A stretch of 64,000 bases of DNA from Moraxella oblonga NBRC 102422. GTDB taxonomy: Bacteria > Pseudomonadota > Gammaproteobacteria > Pseudomonadales > Moraxellaceae. The number at the start of each line of letters is the position of its first letter. Positions within the stretch are counted from its first letter, which is position 1. Location: assembly GCF_001598275.1 (NCBI RefSeq), contig NZ_BCYQ01000010.1:27926-91925 (forward strand). The letters run 5' to 3'. A program made the position numbers and the translations under genes. Positions 39,328 to 50,900 of the stretch are shown in pieces. The notes under the pieces are model-generated. The model saw nothing but the letters and a program-made list of their open reading frames with translations, was not told the DNA's origin and did no database searches.

Positions 39328-40977
39328 TCACTTGCCTTTAATTTTATTTAAAAGGGTGTTGGTTGAGGAATCAAATACACCAACCATTTCATCATGATAT
39401 AATGTGTCATATACTTGGTTTGCCATCACTTTACCCACTTCCACACCCCACTGGTCAAAGGGGTTAATATCCCAAATGACACTCATTACAAAGACTTTGT
39501 GTTCATACAAAGCAATCAAAGCCCCCAAAGTTTTGGGCGAAAGGGCTGTTAAAAGTAGTGTGGTGGAGGGCTGATTGCCACGATATTGTTTAAAATGACG
39601 AAAGTTATCATTATTATTTCTTAATTCATCAGGCAAAGCCTCATTACCAAAGGCAAGCACTTGGCTTTGGGCAAGACAGTTTGCCAAAGACAATTTATGC
39701 TGATTTTCCAAATACTTATCGTGAACTTGCCCACTGTCATAACGGCGAATGGGCGTGATAAAATCACACGACACCCGTTGAGTGCCTTGATGTAGAAGTT
39801 GATAAAACGCGTGCTGGGCATTTGAGCCAATGTCGCCCCACAAAATCGGACAGGTGGCATAGCCAACCTTTTGCCCATCTCGTTTGACCGATTTGCCGTT
39901 GGACTCCATTTCAAGCTGTGTTAAATAATTGGGGAAAAATTTAAGCCGTCCATCATAAGGCAATACTGTATGAGCGTTAATCCCCAAAAAAGTAGCATTC
40001 CACACGCCAATGAGTCCTAAAAGCACAGGCAAATTTTTTCCAAATTCAGCCGTAGCAAAATGCCTGTCCATTTGATTTGCCCCAGCTAAAAGCTCATAAA
40101 AATTGTGCATTCCAATCTTTATGGCAATGGCAAGTCCAATGGCTGACCACATACTAAATCGTCCACCCACCCACTCCCATAAAAGAAGCTGATTATCGAC
40201 GTGAATACCCCAGTCTGTCATCTTATCAGGGCGAGTAGAAATGCCGATAAAATGGCGATGTAAAATGGTGGGTTTATGATTGTGAGTGGATAACAGCCAT
40301 GCCAAGGCGGTCTTAGCATTGGCAAGGGTGTCGGAGGTACCAAAGGATTTTGAGGAGATGATAAACAGCGTGGTTTGGGGATTTAGGGTTTTTAGGAGGG
40401 TGTCTAGCTGTGTGCCGTCCATATTGGAGACAAAATGCACACGAATGTCGGTATCTGCCCATTCATCTGTCGACCACTCGCCTGATGCCCACTCATCAAG
40501 GGCAACACTTGCCATCAAAGGCCCAAGGTCAGACCCACCCACACCGATATTGACGACATCGCTGATTGCCTTGCCAGAATAGCCACGCCAAACTTTCTCT
40601 CGAATGCGATTGACGATGTGCTTGGCACGCTCCAAACTATCGTGAACTTGGGCATTGACATCAACACCGTCCACGATAAGCGTTTCGCCTTTTGGGGTGC
40701 GTAAGGCGGTGTGTAGAGCTGGACGGTTTTCGGTGTCGTTTACTTTTTTTCCTGTAAGTAAGTCATTGATTTTATTAGATAAATCAAAGTTATCGGCTAA
40801 CTGTAATAGCTCTGCCAAAATCTTATCATCAATCGCCTGCTTACTAAAATCCATATAAATATCGCAAGCACTTGCCGTCAGTCGCTCGCCACGAGTGGAG
40901 TCGGATTTAAACAGGGTGTTTAAATCTGGGGGGGTTTGGGCAAGGGTGGATAGGGTTTGCCAAGTGGAATTTGTCAT
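39328..40977 (-). CDS. pgi: Glucose-6-phosphate isomerase
   Basis: A 549-residue enzyme interconverting glucose-6-P and fructose-6-P, feeding sugar-nucleotide synthesis as well as glycolysis. GVGGSDLGPLMA, VGGRFSMWSAIGLAIA and NPFDQWGVEVGKVMA (catalytic Lys) are the PGI signatures. I start at the ATG 40977 after AAGGA; a longer frame extends into the galU end. Its place after galU recalls Acinetobacter K loci. Confidence 0.95.
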   Translation of the reverse strand: MTNSTWQTLSTLAQTPPDLNTLFKSDSTRGERLTASACDIYMDFSKQAIDDKILAELLQLADNFDLSNKINDLLTGKKVNDTENRPALHTALRTPKGETLIVDGVDVNAQVHDSLERAKHIVNRIREKVWRGYSGKAISDVVNIGVGGSDLGPLMASVALDEWASGEWSTDEWADTDIRVHFVSNMDGTQLDTLLKTLNPQTTLFIISSKSFGTSDTLANAKTALAWLLSTHNHKPTILHRHFIGISTRPDKMTDWGIHVDNQLLLWEWVGGRFSMWSAIGLAIAIKIGMHNFYELLAGANQMDRHFATAEFGKNLPVLLGLIGVWNATFLGINAHTVLPYDGRLKFFPNYLTQLEMESNGKSVKRDGQKVGYATCPILWGDIGSNAQHAFYQLLHQGTQRVSCDFITPIRRYDSGQVHDKYLENQHKLSLANCLAQSQVLAFGNEALPDELRNNNDNFRHFKQYRGNQPSTTLLLTALSPKTLGALIALYEHKVFVMSVIWDINPFDQWGVEVGKVMANQVYDTLYHDEMVGVFDSSTNTLLNKIKGK

Positions 40978-40987
40978 AAAAAATTCC

Positions 40988-41853
40988 TTATTTATCAGAC
41001 AGTTGCCTTTGGGCAAAATACATAAACGCACGCATATAGCTTGTCATATCGCCCGCATCAAAGCTATTGCCTGTCATTGTCACCACATCCACACCCCGAC
41101 TGCCAATCAAGGCGTCAATGGCGTCGGTCAGCTGAATCTCACCGCCCACGCTGGGGACGGTTTTGGCAAGGTAATCAAAAATGGCATTGTCAAAGACATA
41201 GCGACCCACCACCGCAAGGTTTGACGGAGCGGCCTCTGGTTTTGGTTTTTCTACAAAGCCTGTGACGGCAAAACTTCTATTATCACTTGATTTTTCTAGG
41301 GTTTGGGCATTTTCAAGTTTGGCAATGCCATATTTATCAATGTCTTCTTTGGTAACTGGATCTACCAAGATTTGCGAGCGACCTGTTCTCACAAATTCAT
41401 TCATCATAAACGCCAAGTTTTGACTGGCATAATCGGTCTCATAAGGATTTAGCACGACATCAGGGAGTAGAACTACAAAATCTCTAGCTCCCACAATTGG
41501 TCGGGCAGACAAAACAGCGTGACCAAGCCCCAAAGGTTTGCCTTGACGAATACTAGATATAGTAACAGTGCTTGGCAAAATATTTAAGCTATCAGCCAGT
41601 TGATTCTTGTTTTTTCCCTCAATTGAGCATCCAGTTCATAATTAGTATCAAAGTAGTTTTCAATCGCTTGCTTTTGTTGATGTGTTACCAATACAATATG
41701 CTCAATACCTGCTTTTATCGCCTCATCAATCACATAATGAATTGTAGGGCGATCACCCAGTGGCAACAGCTCTTTTGGCACGGCTTTTGAGAGGGGGAGC
41801 ATTCTTGTGCCAAAACCTGCAACAGGAATAACAGCGTGAGTGATTCTTTTCAT
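40988..41853 (-). pseudogene. galU: UTP-glucose-1-phosphate uridylyltransferase, frameshifted
   Basis: GalU makes UDP-glucose from UTP and glucose-1-P. The gene is in two frames. The 5' part (ATG at 41851-41853) encodes MKRITHAVIPVAGFGTRMLP and KAVPKELLPLGDRP and ends prematurely in INWLIA-stop. The 3' part continues as NQLADSLNILPSTVTISS, RQGKPLGLGHAVLSARPIVG, VVLLPDVVLNPY, FVEKPKPEAAPSNLAVVGRY and GGEIQLTDAIDAL. The break is at six consecutive A (plus-strand T about 41614-41619); a seventh A restores one frame of about 288 residues, normal for GalU. It may be a true mutation, a switch, or a sequencing error. Confidence 0.85.
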
Positions 41854-41863
41854 AACAATTATC

Positions 41864-43297
41864 TTATGATGACCAATGATGATTAAGATTATACAGAATA
41901 TTGCTTCTATCCACAACCAAAGAATGGGGGATTTCAAATATTTTTTGGATTGTTTGCTCTTGAATGTCAGGCATTTTTAAAGGTTGTTTTTTTGCCAAAC
42001 AGCCAATGTGCCATAATTGCCAATTTTCCCAATAGTCCAGCCGTGTTAATGCCGATTGTCGGTTATGTATGCCAAATTTATCCGAATTCATCAAAGAATC
42101 CTTATGATGACTGGCAAAAGTTAAAGGCTGTTTAATGGGCAATATTTTGTCATCACCATAATACAACTTTAATCTCGCCCAAAATTCACTGTCTGCACCT
42201 GTTCTAGCAATATGCCAAAGCCCAATTTCATTTTGGATTTTTTGACGGCGAAATAAGGGTGATGCAGGATTTTGTCTCAAAAAAGGATAATATTGTCTTG
42301 CATAAAAATTACCATTATTATCTATTCTAAGCCAATAAGAAGTTGTAGCAACCAAATGTTCATTTTTTAATAATGGTTCAACTTGAATGGCGATTTTTTG
42401 GGGATGAGCAAAATCATCAGCATCTTGACAAGTTAAAAATTCGCCAGTAGCATACATTACTCCAATACTTTTGGCAACAAAAGTCCCAGTATTTCTTGGC
42501 AAATCAATCCATCTGATGCGACCATCTTGTCTTGCCAAAGTTTGAATGATGCTTAATGTATCATCATCACTATGATCATTGATGATAATAATTTCTAAAT
42601 TAGTGTAAGTTTGATTTAATAGGCTTTGAATACAAGTTTTAATGGTGTTTTGGGCATTATAAGCTGTAACAATCACACTCACCTTTGATGAATGCTCTTG
42701 TGTTTTATCAATATTGGACGATAAGGAATTAACACAAAAACAATCATTGTTTAAAGATAGTGATAATAACTGATATTCTGATAAAATATGATTAAGTTGA
42801 GTGATTTTCTTATCATTGGCATTTAAATAAATATTGGCATATAAGCATTGCTTATCAATCGTATCAAAATTCTTAAAAAATTCATCACATTCTGATTTAA
42901 AATCCTCCAAAATGTTATTATCATTAGCATAGGATAATACCAATCCTAAATAATATTGATCACTAAGCCATTCTCTATGATTTAAAAAATATTCTACAAA
43001 AATTTTAGGGTATAAATAAAAAGTTTCCTTAATAAATTCTTTGTGATATTTTTTCAAATTATCATTGGATAGTATTTGCCAAATCTCTATTTGCAAATAT
43101 TCATCAGAAATAACAAAAAGTTTTAATTGAGCAATTTTTTTGGCAATGAATGATTTTTTTGTTTGAATAATGGGTGTATTATTTAAAACTGTTTGATAAA
43201 GTCCTGATTGCATTGCTTGCCATATATTGTTGAGCAAACGATAGCGGATCAATGTTGGAAATTTAGCCAAATATTCATTATTATTTTTAGTTTTCAT
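41864..43297 (-). CDS. Family 2 glycosyltransferase
   Basis: A 477-residue protein. The first 200 residues are helical and of unknown role. A GT-A domain follows: KVSVIVTAYNAQNTIKTCIQ, EIIIINDHSDDDTL and CQDADDFAHPQKI, which carries the metal-binding DxD. The end (residues 390-477) is not recognised. I use the ATG at 43297 with GGGA upstream; a TTG three codons earlier is less likely. Donor and acceptor are unknown. It overlaps the preceding glycosyltransferase gene slightly. Confidence 0.82.
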   Translation of the reverse strand: MKTKNNNEYLAKFPTLIRYRLLNNIWQAMQSGLYQTVLNNTPIIQTKKSFIAKKIAQLKLFVISDEYLQIEIWQILSNDNLKKYHKEFIKETFYLYPKIFVEYFLNHREWLSDQYYLGLVLSYANDNNILEDFKSECDEFFKNFDTIDKQCLYANIYLNANDKKITQLNHILSEYQLLSLSLNNDCFCVNSLSSNIDKTQEHSSKVSVIVTAYNAQNTIKTCIQSLLNQTYTNLEIIIINDHSDDDTLSIIQTLARQDGRIRWIDLPRNTGTFVAKSIGVMYATGEFLTCQDADDFAHPQKIAIQVEPLLKNEHLVATTSYWLRIDNNGNFYARQYYPFLRQNPASPLFRRQKIQNEIGLWHIARTGADSEFWARLKLYYGDDKILPIKQPLTFASHHKDSLMNSDKFGIHNRQSALTRLDYWENWQLWHIGCLAKKQPLKMPDIQEQTIQKIFEIPHSLVVDRSNILYNLNHHWSS

Positions 43298-44702
43298 TTT
43301 TCCCAAAATTTTCCAAGAATTTTTTCACACTACCAATATTGCTTAGCTCTCTTATAAAGTCAAAAGATTTTTTAGGGTCATAAGATGAAATATTTAAATC
43401 ATTGACAATCTTGTCAATAACTGGACTATATGTTTTTGCACTAAAGTTCTCCAAAAAATATTGATATTGGCTTGCCGAATTTTGGGAATCATTATTTTGT
43501 TGCAAATAATGTTTTAAATATTCACCCAAGTTATTTTGATTTACAAAGTAAATATTGGGAGCAGATATTAAATGTTCTGTTGCAGGTGTTTTTTGTAAAA
43601 AAACAGTCAAGCCCATTGCCAAAGCATCAATTAATTTTGCAGGCAATTGATATCTTGCTATCTCACTATGCTCATCTTGCATTAAAATACACATATCGCC
43701 CATTGCTACAATGTTCTTTGCTTGGTCATAGGGTTGATTGGGTAAAAACATATATCTAACATTATCAATCGCCAATAACTCTTCTTTTAATGCCAACTCT
43801 GGAAAATCTCCAACAATCAAAAAAAGTAATTCTTGACAACCAATCTGCGAAATCGCTTTTGCTGTTTCCAAAAGCCCTTTATGGCGTTTCGGTGTCCCAA
43901 AAAATAATACAACTTTATCCGTCTGGTTAATGCTATATTTTTCTCTATTTTGAGCCTTTAATGTCTGATTTGGGTAAAATATTTTTTCATTTCTAATGTG
44001 CGGAATAATAGTTCCGCCATATTTATGTTGCAAAGCAGGATTTGAAACTGTAATTGAATCAAAAATATCATATAATGAAACAGAATAATTTGTCCAATAA
44101 TCGTCTTTAATGTTATTAGAATATTCAAAATTGGATTTTTTCTCTTTTAAAAAAGCCAATTCCTCATCATCAATATCTAAAATTATTTTTGCTCCCCAAA
44201 TATGACGATACAATATTCCTAAGATAATATTGGTAATTCTGGGTTTTGAAAAATGTACAATACTGTATGGGTTTTTAATAACAAAATCAATGGCTTTTGG
44301 CAACAAATCATCAATATCAGCTTGGTTTATTTCAAAAAAATTATAAATAATTTGACTATCATTTAACGGCTGCCAAACTTTTTTATGATTTTTTGCATTA
44401 TTTTGAATCATACAACCAATTAAATCAACATCATACTGTGTATATCGATACAAATCAAACAAAGTTGTCGCTCGCCCAACAGCATTATGAGAAAAATCCC
44501 AAGATGAGACGGCGATTTTTGACGGCACATCATCAGATACCTTGTTCAATAATAATTGCTCTATACTAGAACTATATTCACCACCAAAATACAAATAATG
44601 CAAATAATGCCGATATGCCATTCTGAAATCATTTGCTTCAATATGTTTTTTGACTTCCTTTAAAGGAAACAAAATAGAAACCATCTTATCAATCAATGAC
44701 AT
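43287..44702 (-). CDS. Glycosyltransferase, GT4-like (GT-B fold)
   Basis: A 471-residue protein. An N-terminal helical part (1-60) precedes a GT-B fold. The N-lobe shows IVHFSKPRITNIILGILYRH and AKIILDIDDEELAFLKEKKS; the C-lobe shows VVLFFGTPKRHKGLLETAKA and the donor-binding region RYQLPAKLIDALAMGLTVFL. Domains resemble GT4 transferases; the sugar is unknown. It starts 12 bases after ugd. Confidence 0.78.
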   Translation of the reverse strand: MSLIDKMVSILFPLKEVKKHIEANDFRMAYRHYLHYLYFGGEYSSSIEQLLLNKVSDDVPSKIAVSSWDFSHNAVGRATTLFDLYRYTQYDVDLIGCMIQNNAKNHKKVWQPLNDSQIIYNFFEINQADIDDLLPKAIDFVIKNPYSIVHFSKPRITNIILGILYRHIWGAKIILDIDDEELAFLKEKKSNFEYSNNIKDDYWTNYSVSLYDIFDSITVSNPALQHKYGGTIIPHIRNEKIFYPNQTLKAQNREKYSINQTDKVVLFFGTPKRHKGLLETAKAISQIGCQELLFLIVGDFPELALKEELLAIDNVRYMFLPNQPYDQAKNIVAMGDMCILMQDEHSEIARYQLPAKLIDALAMGLTVFLQKTPATEHLISAPNIYFVNQNNLGEYLKHYLQQNNDSQNSASQYQYFLENFSAKTYSPVIDKIVNDLNISSYDPKKSFDFIRELSNIGSVKKFLENFGKNEN

Positions 44703-44714
44703 ATTAACCTTTTA

Positions 44715-45881
44715 TTAACTGTCGCCAAAAATATCTCTAGTATAAACTTTATGCTCAACTTCTGCCAATTCATCACTTTTGCGATTGGCGACGATAATGT
44801 CAGGCTTTGATTTAAAATCGGCCAATTCTTTAATGACAGGACAACCGAAATATTCGTTTTCAGATAAATTTGGCTCATAAATAATGATTTGCACTCCTTC
44901 GGCTCGCAAATGTTTAATCACATCAAAAATCGCCGAATCCCTAAAATTATCTGAACCAGATTTCATAATCAATCGGTAAATACCCACTACTTTTGGCTCT
45001 TTTGCTAAGATATCATCTGCAATAAAACGCTTGCGGGTTTGATTGGATGATACAACTGCTCGGATAAGATTTTGTGGAATATTTTGATAATTGGCTAATA
45101 ATTGCTGAGTATCTTTTGGAAGACAATAACCACCATAACCAAAAGATGGGTTGTTATAATAATCGCCAATTCTTGGATCTAGGCATACACCCTTAATAAT
45201 TGCTTGTGTATCCAAATTATGTACAGATGCATAAGTGTCGAGTTCATTAAAATAAGCAACCCTAAGTGCTAAATAAGTGTTGGCAAATAATTTAATTGCT
45301 TCAGCTTCTGTATTGTTAGTAAACAATACATCAATATCTTTCTTGATGGCACAACTAGCTAGTAAACTGGCAAATGTTTCTGCTTGTTCACTTTTTTCTC
45401 CAACAATAATGCGAGATGGATATAGATTATCATATAGTGCTTTACCTTCTCGCAAAAACTCTGGCGAAAAAATAATATTATTCACACCCAATCTTTTTTT
45501 AATACTCTCAGTAAATCCAACTGGGATAGTAGATTTAATAACTATTGTCGCAGTTTTATTGACCAACAATATATCATCAATGACTTCTTCAACACTAGAA
45601 GTGTCAAAAAAATTAGTTTTTGGATCATAGTTGGTCGGTGTGGCAATGATAATAAAATCCGCATTTTGATATGCTAAATTTTTATCGGTTGTTGCCTTTA
45701 AATTTAATGATTTGGCTGATAAAAATTCAGTAATTTCTTTATCGTCAATTGGGGATTGACGATTGTTAATTTTATTGACTTTATTTTCATTAATATCTAG
45801 GGCAATGACGGAATATTTTTGCGATAATAATACCGCATTGGATAAACCAACATAGCCTGTACCTGTGATAGTGATATGCAT
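44715..45881 (-). CDS. ugd: UDP-glucose 6-dehydrogenase
   Basis: A 388-residue enzyme oxidising UDP-glucose to UDP-glucuronate with NAD. The NAD loop GTGYVG starts the protein. [20 protein letters not shown] holds the Lys197/Asn201 pair, and [19 protein letters not shown] holds Cys253, Lys256 and Asp257. These blocks follow the short HasB type known from streptococcal hyaluronan synthesis. All catalytic residues are in place, in contrast to the homologue at 38035-39303. Confidence 0.94.
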   Translation of the reverse strand: MHITITGTGYVGLSNAVLLSQKYSVIALDINENKVNKINNRQSPIDDKEITEFLSAKSLNLKATTDKNLAYQNADFIIIATPTNYDPKTNFFDTSSVEEVIDDILLVNKTATIVIKSTIPVGFTESIKKRLGVNNIIFSPEFLREGKALYDNLYPSRIIVGEKSEQAETFASLLASCAIKKDIDVLFTNNTEAEAIKLFANTYLALRVAYFNELDTYASVHNLDTQAIIKGVCLDPRIGDYYNNPSFGYGGYCLPKDTQQLLANYQNIPQNLIRAVVSSNQTRKRFIADDILAKEPKVVGIYRLIMKSGSDNFRDSAIFDVIKHLRAEGVQIIIYEPNLSENEYFGCPVIKELADFKSKPDIIVANRKSDELAEVEHKVYTRDIFGDS

Positions 45882-45887
45882 AACAAT

Positions 45888-46604
45888 CTACTCCGTCTTA
45901 AAAGATGTGATATCCAACGCTTGAGGGGAGTAAGGTGTAATTTCGTTTTTCATATTCTTGATATTGTGGATGGCCTCAAGAATATTGGAAAAATCTATAT
46001 TTTCTAAATCCCATATGCCATACTGCCACCATTTTATAGATAATAATTCATCTATAATAATCTCAGGAAATCTATACTTAATGATTTTTGCTGGCACGCC
46101 CGCGACAATTGCATAGTCAGGTACATTTTTTGTTACAACGGCTCCTGCGCCAATAATAGCACCATTCCCTACTTTGATACCAGGCATAATAATTGCTTTT
46201 CTTCCAATCCAAACATCGTTCCCTATTATTGTCTTGGGGGAGTTATCAAATGATAATATCGCTCTTTTATATTTGGTTGTTAATTGGTGTGATTTTGCGT
46301 AAGAGAACCAGCCCCAAGGATCTTCTCTGTACTGAAATGGAGCGGTTGATAACCAATCGGTAGGGTGCTTAGTAGCCCCTACAACTATTTCTTCAGCAAA
46401 TGAGCAATACCTTCCTATCTCAGAATTGACAAAAGATCCCCCTTGAGTATAAGAAAAGGCTCCTATGCTTAGATAGTGTGTAGGGGCGATGTTGCCAGCA
46501 AACACAAAAGGTGGTTCCAAATATGACTGACTATGCAAGTTGGATACACCTCGAAGTACAGCTCCCATTTCAGCGAGTTTTTTTTCATTAATTTTTAGTA
46601 TCAT
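45888..46604 (-). CDS. CatB-family (XAT) acyltransferase
   Basis: A 238-residue left-handed beta-helix acyltransferase. Hexapeptide repeats run through SEIGRYCSFAEEIVVGATKH, IIGNDVWIGRKAIIMPGIKV and GNGAIIGAGAVVTKNVPDYA, then the usual AGVPAKIIKYRFPE. The His in GATKHP fits the catalytic His of xenobiotic acetyltransferases. In a polysaccharide locus it probably O-acetylates a sugar; that is inference. Confidence 0.83.
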   Translation of the reverse strand: MILKINEKKLAEMGAVLRGVSNLHSQSYLEPPFVFAGNIAPTHYLSIGAFSYTQGGSFVNSEIGRYCSFAEEIVVGATKHPTDWLSTAPFQYREDPWGWFSYAKSHQLTTKYKRAILSFDNSPKTIIGNDVWIGRKAIIMPGIKVGNGAIIGAGAVVTKNVPDYAIVAGVPAKIIKYRFPEIIIDELLSIKWWQYGIWDLENIDFSNILEAIHNIKNMKNEITPYSPQALDITSFKTE

Positions 46605-46620
46605 ACAAATAAAACCATTT

Positions 46621-47898
46621 TTAAAATTTGTTGGTACACAAGCAATCGTAGTATTGTTTTCCTATTTTCTCCCAAGAAAATTTATCCATCACTAAGCTAC
46701 TTCCTTCTTTATTGTCAGGTAAAGATTGATTAACAATATTTGATATATCAGTCAAAGCAGATGCTATTTTCTCGATATTAGGTTCAAAATAATAAATGCC
46801 CTTTTCAGCATACTGACGCCCTCCGCCTGAAGATCTATCATCAAAATTATAATCAATGAAAGCTTGTTGGTGACTTGGTATAATGTATGCACGAGAGTAG
46901 CTAGCCACATACTTAGATGATCCTATGTGCTCTGATAGAATAACAAACTTATTATGCAATATTGCTTCCACCACTGGCATTGACCAAGTTTCCCCCCTAG
47001 AAGGGCATAGGACAACATCTGATCTAGAATAAAAAGGTGAAATATCATACTCTTGATACATATCTAAAACAATACGCTTTTTAAAGTTAGATTTAATGCC
47101 AAAATCCAAATCTATTACATACATTCCATCTGAAACAAAGGATAGGTCAAAAATTCCTTTGCAATTACACATCTCAATGTATGTATTAATACAAGATATG
47201 AAGAGTTCCAAGTGAGATATGAAATTTTTATACTCTTTGTAGGAAAGTGATGTATTTCTATGATAAATTCCACATTTTAGCAAAAGCGTAGAGTCCTTCT
47301 TAATATCAGAGAGAATGAAAGATTTGATTGCAACATCAACTCCTTTCCAATAATTAAAGGTTCCAACAAACAACAGATTGAGACAATTATCAACACCAAA
47401 GCCAATAGAGTTTAGAATTTTTGATAAATATATCTCTGAATGCCCTTGATTAAACCTATCAATATCAACCGGTTGCGGCAAATCAAATCCTAGGATATTT
47501 AAAAAATTCTTTTCATCCACACTACCGCTATAAAAAACAGCATTGTAGTCTTTTATTTTTTCTAAGTTGGAGTGCGTAATTCCTAAAAAAGGAGATCCTG
47601 TTATTAAGATCTTCTTTCCAAAAGGTAGGATATTTTTTACATCTGGAATATTGTTAATGCTAGTAATAACCAACTCAAAATCAATGTCTTGTTTTGATAT
47701 ATCAGTAAGCTTTTTTATATTTTGACAATTAGTGATTAATTGATTATATTTGCTACTTGGAGATTTTTTTTCGTAAACATCATCTCTAATAAACACATTT
47801 GCTCCAGAGAGTGCTAAGCCTGCCGTGATGCCTCGAGAAAATTCAGCATAACCACCGTGCATTAAACTTCTTGCTGAACAATTTATGTAAATATTCAT
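46621..47898 (-). CDS. Glycosyltransferase, GT4-like
   Basis: A 425-residue GT-B protein. N-lobe: MNIYINCSARSLMHGGYAEF. C-lobe: NLLFVGTFNYWKGVDVAIKS and SDVVLCPSRGETWSMPVVEA, the EX7E-type donor site with following VILSEHIGSSKYV. It is noticeably rich in A/T and in Lys, Asn and Ile codons relative to the housekeeping genes, suggesting acquisition. An 8-A tract (plus-strand T at 47764-47771) lies near codon 43. The substrate is unknown. Confidence 0.8.
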   Translation of the reverse strand: MNIYINCSARSLMHGGYAEFSRGITAGLALSGANVFIRDDVYEKKSPSSKYNQLITNCQNIKKLTDISKQDIDFELVITSINNIPDVKNILPFGKKILITGSPFLGITHSNLEKIKDYNAVFYSGSVDEKNFLNILGFDLPQPVDIDRFNQGHSEIYLSKILNSIGFGVDNCLNLLFVGTFNYWKGVDVAIKSFILSDIKKDSTLLLKCGIYHRNTSLSYKEYKNFISHLELFISCINTYIEMCNCKGIFDLSFVSDGMYVIDLDFGIKSNFKKRIVLDMYQEYDISPFYSRSDVVLCPSRGETWSMPVVEAILHNKFVILSEHIGSSKYVASYSRAYIIPSHQQAFIDYNFDDRSSGGGRQYAEKGIYYFEPNIEKIASALTDISNIVNQSLPDNKEGSSLVMDKFSWEKIGKQYYDCLCTNKF

Positions 47899-47950
47899 AA
47901 CTAATCCTAAAAATAGTGAATAACAGATGCTATGTTTAAAAATAAGTTTA

Positions 47951-50900
47951 CTATAATCCTTCTCCTTCTAACTCTAGGATCGGATGAGAGTAGTTTTTTA
48001 GTAAAAATTTAGACTCAATCAAATGGCGTGCTTTTTTGGATAAAGAATCTCTCAGTGACTTAGATTCTATTAAACGACTTAATGCATGAATCCACTCCTC
48101 TGTTGTGTTAGCCACTAAGGCATTCTGTTCATTCATAGCTACTGATTCGTATACACTATGATTACTTACTACTACCGGCAATCTCAAAGCACTATACTCT
48201 AAGAATTTCAAATTGCTTTTTGATTGATTAAATTCATCCCGACACAAAGGAATAATGCCAATATCCCAATTTACTCTTTTTTGTAACCAATTAACAAAAG
48301 ATATGTAATCCGTTGATTTTGGTAGAGCAATTCTCTTGCCAAAAAAAGGTTCTGTATTTTGAAAAGCACCAATTATCTCAATCGATACCAAATTACCATA
48401 TTTTTGGCAAATGGCTTTTATGGCATTCTCAATCTCTTTTAAATCACTAAAATGAGTTGAAGTGCCAATATAGCCAATTCGAACAACATTGTCCTTGGAT
48501 AAAGGAAAGTTTTTGTCCAACAATTCCTCTCTGGAGCTGTCAAATTTCCATAAATTTTCATCTAAAAGATTAGGTACGACAACTACATTCGTATTAATAT
48601 TCTTGAATGTTTTAAGCAACTCTCTTGTGGATACATACACCTGATCTGCATGCTTTGCCAAAAATAAAACCTTGTCTCTCAAAGAAATAAAGTCACCTTT
48701 AAAGCCTCGAGATAATAGCCCTGGCTCATCCAAGAGATTGTCATCTATTTCATAGATTAGAGTTTTTTTCTCCTTTTTGAGTTGGTAAACCCAATCTTTT
48801 ATCTGATTAAGAGTAAAAGTTGGCATGTCTCTTTGAGCAAGAGCTATGTCAAAATCATTAATGTTTGGTAGTGAATTATATACTTTTACATTGTATTTTC
48901 TCTGTATGTTTGCATGTGTATAGGGTAATACTACTCTTACGTATCCTGACCCTGCTGGAATACCATCTCTTCTCATGGCTGGCACCAAAGCTAATGTTTT
49001 TTTCTTAATTTTTTTATGTTTTAAGAGATGGGTGGTTAGGGATTCTGCAAAAAAATTTAATTCAGAAATAGCAGCTCTATGAATACTGAACTTAGAAGCT
49101 GTTATTGCTGCATTTCTGCGTAGCTGATTTAATAATTTTTCATCTTTAATTAGTCTAGAGATAGTGTTAAATATCTCATCTTGATCGTACGGATCGACTA
49201 GTAGGCAATTCTCTTCATGCTTTGCGTACTCATACACCCCTCCATTCTTGGTGCTAACTACAGTTGCACCAGAAGCCATCGCTTCCAGCCCAGTCCTTCC
49301 AAAGGCCTGATAATCTGATAAGTCAATAAATATATCACTATTTGATAGAACCTCTGCTACCTGCTCCCGATTTAATATTCCTTTGTTCTCAAAAAAACTG
49401 CTAGTATTCCAATTATTGAAGAATTCATGACTTGGATCACAGCCAAAAATCAAAATTTTTACACTTGGGTAATGTTGAGTTATTTTTTCTAATGCCAACA
49501 TACTCCGCTCAGCCCCTCTGTATGGGGTCTGTGGTCTAATCATAGCAGATATCACCATCGGCAAGTTTGATCTGTCCCTTAAATAGTAAACAGAATGGTC
49601 AATACTTGGCTCAACTTTGGATACTGAAATGCCATGGTTTTTATGTACCTCTTCACATATCCAATGAGTTTTAGCAAAAGACTTTATATTTGGGATTGCA
49701 GTATATGAATTGTAAGCTTCCTCCCATTCTTTTGTGCCTTCCTTGAAAAATTTTGGCTCGTAGTCTTGAATATAATAAGCAGGCATAATATGATTATGAA
49801 TATTGATTATATTTTTCAACAATCCAACAGATTTGTATACTGTTGCTACAACTATATCAGCAGACTCTGTAAGTGAGATTAAATCTGGTAATTGCTGAAA
49901 ACCTACAAAAACATCTTCCTTGGCTTGCAAATTTGGATACATATCAAAAAATCTATGGAGATTTGATTGATTGACTGCAATTTTGGCATCCACGCCCAAC
50001 CTACGCATGGCGGATACCTCCTGAACCACAGAGTGACTGCCTCCACCGCCACCCTTCACAGGCAATAAAAATACAATACTAAAATTAAATAGTTTGGTTA
50101 AATCTTTTGTAGTCATTAATCTTGTTTTAATATTTTTTCTTACCAAATCAAGTTGTGCGGTAGCCTTTAATTGGTTGACCAATGCATTATATTTTTCCAC
50201 CCCATGCTTTAATCTCAAATTTTCAGATCCCTTTTTGGACAGTTCTGTTTTTTTGTTTTTGCCAAAACTCTTTGATTTTGCATGAAATACAAATACATCA
50301 TCAGCAACTGCTAAACTATAACCCAAATCTAAAACCCTAATACATAAATCATTTTCTTCCCCATAACCATAAGGAAAACTGACTTCATCTAAGTAGCCAA
50401 TTCTTTCTAAAACCTCACCTCTTATCATAAAACAAAAACCATTAATAAAAGGTAGTCTTGGGTATAATTTTTGACTGGTCTCTCCAATAAGTTTGGAAAA
50501 TTCATCAATATTGTATCCGCTCGGAATTTCGTTAATAGCAAATTCTCCACTATTATCAAACAAAACAGGAACATTTTGCCAACTTGCAGCGTTTGATAAG
50601 GGACCGACTACTGCTAATTTGTCATCGCTATCAATACATCTCAATAAGCCTTTTAACCAATCTTTGGTTACAATGGTATCGCTATTTAAGGTAACAAGGT
50701 AATCAAACTTTTTGTATCTCAATCCCTTATTGACAGTTTTTGTGTAACCAATATTGTAATCATTTTCCAAAAGCACAAAGATTGATTTATTTTTTTCACA
50801 AAAATCCCTCAACCAGTTAGTAGTTTCAAGATCTGAGCCATCATTAACCACTACTACTGTTGTAAGAATGGATTTGTCGTAATAATCTTTAATAGATTGC

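Noticed and set aside
41584..41640. Programmed -1 frameshifting as the way galU is read
   Set aside because: The six-A run does not form a canonical in-frame X-XXY-YYZ site and I saw no stimulatory structure; GalU is not known to use recoding.
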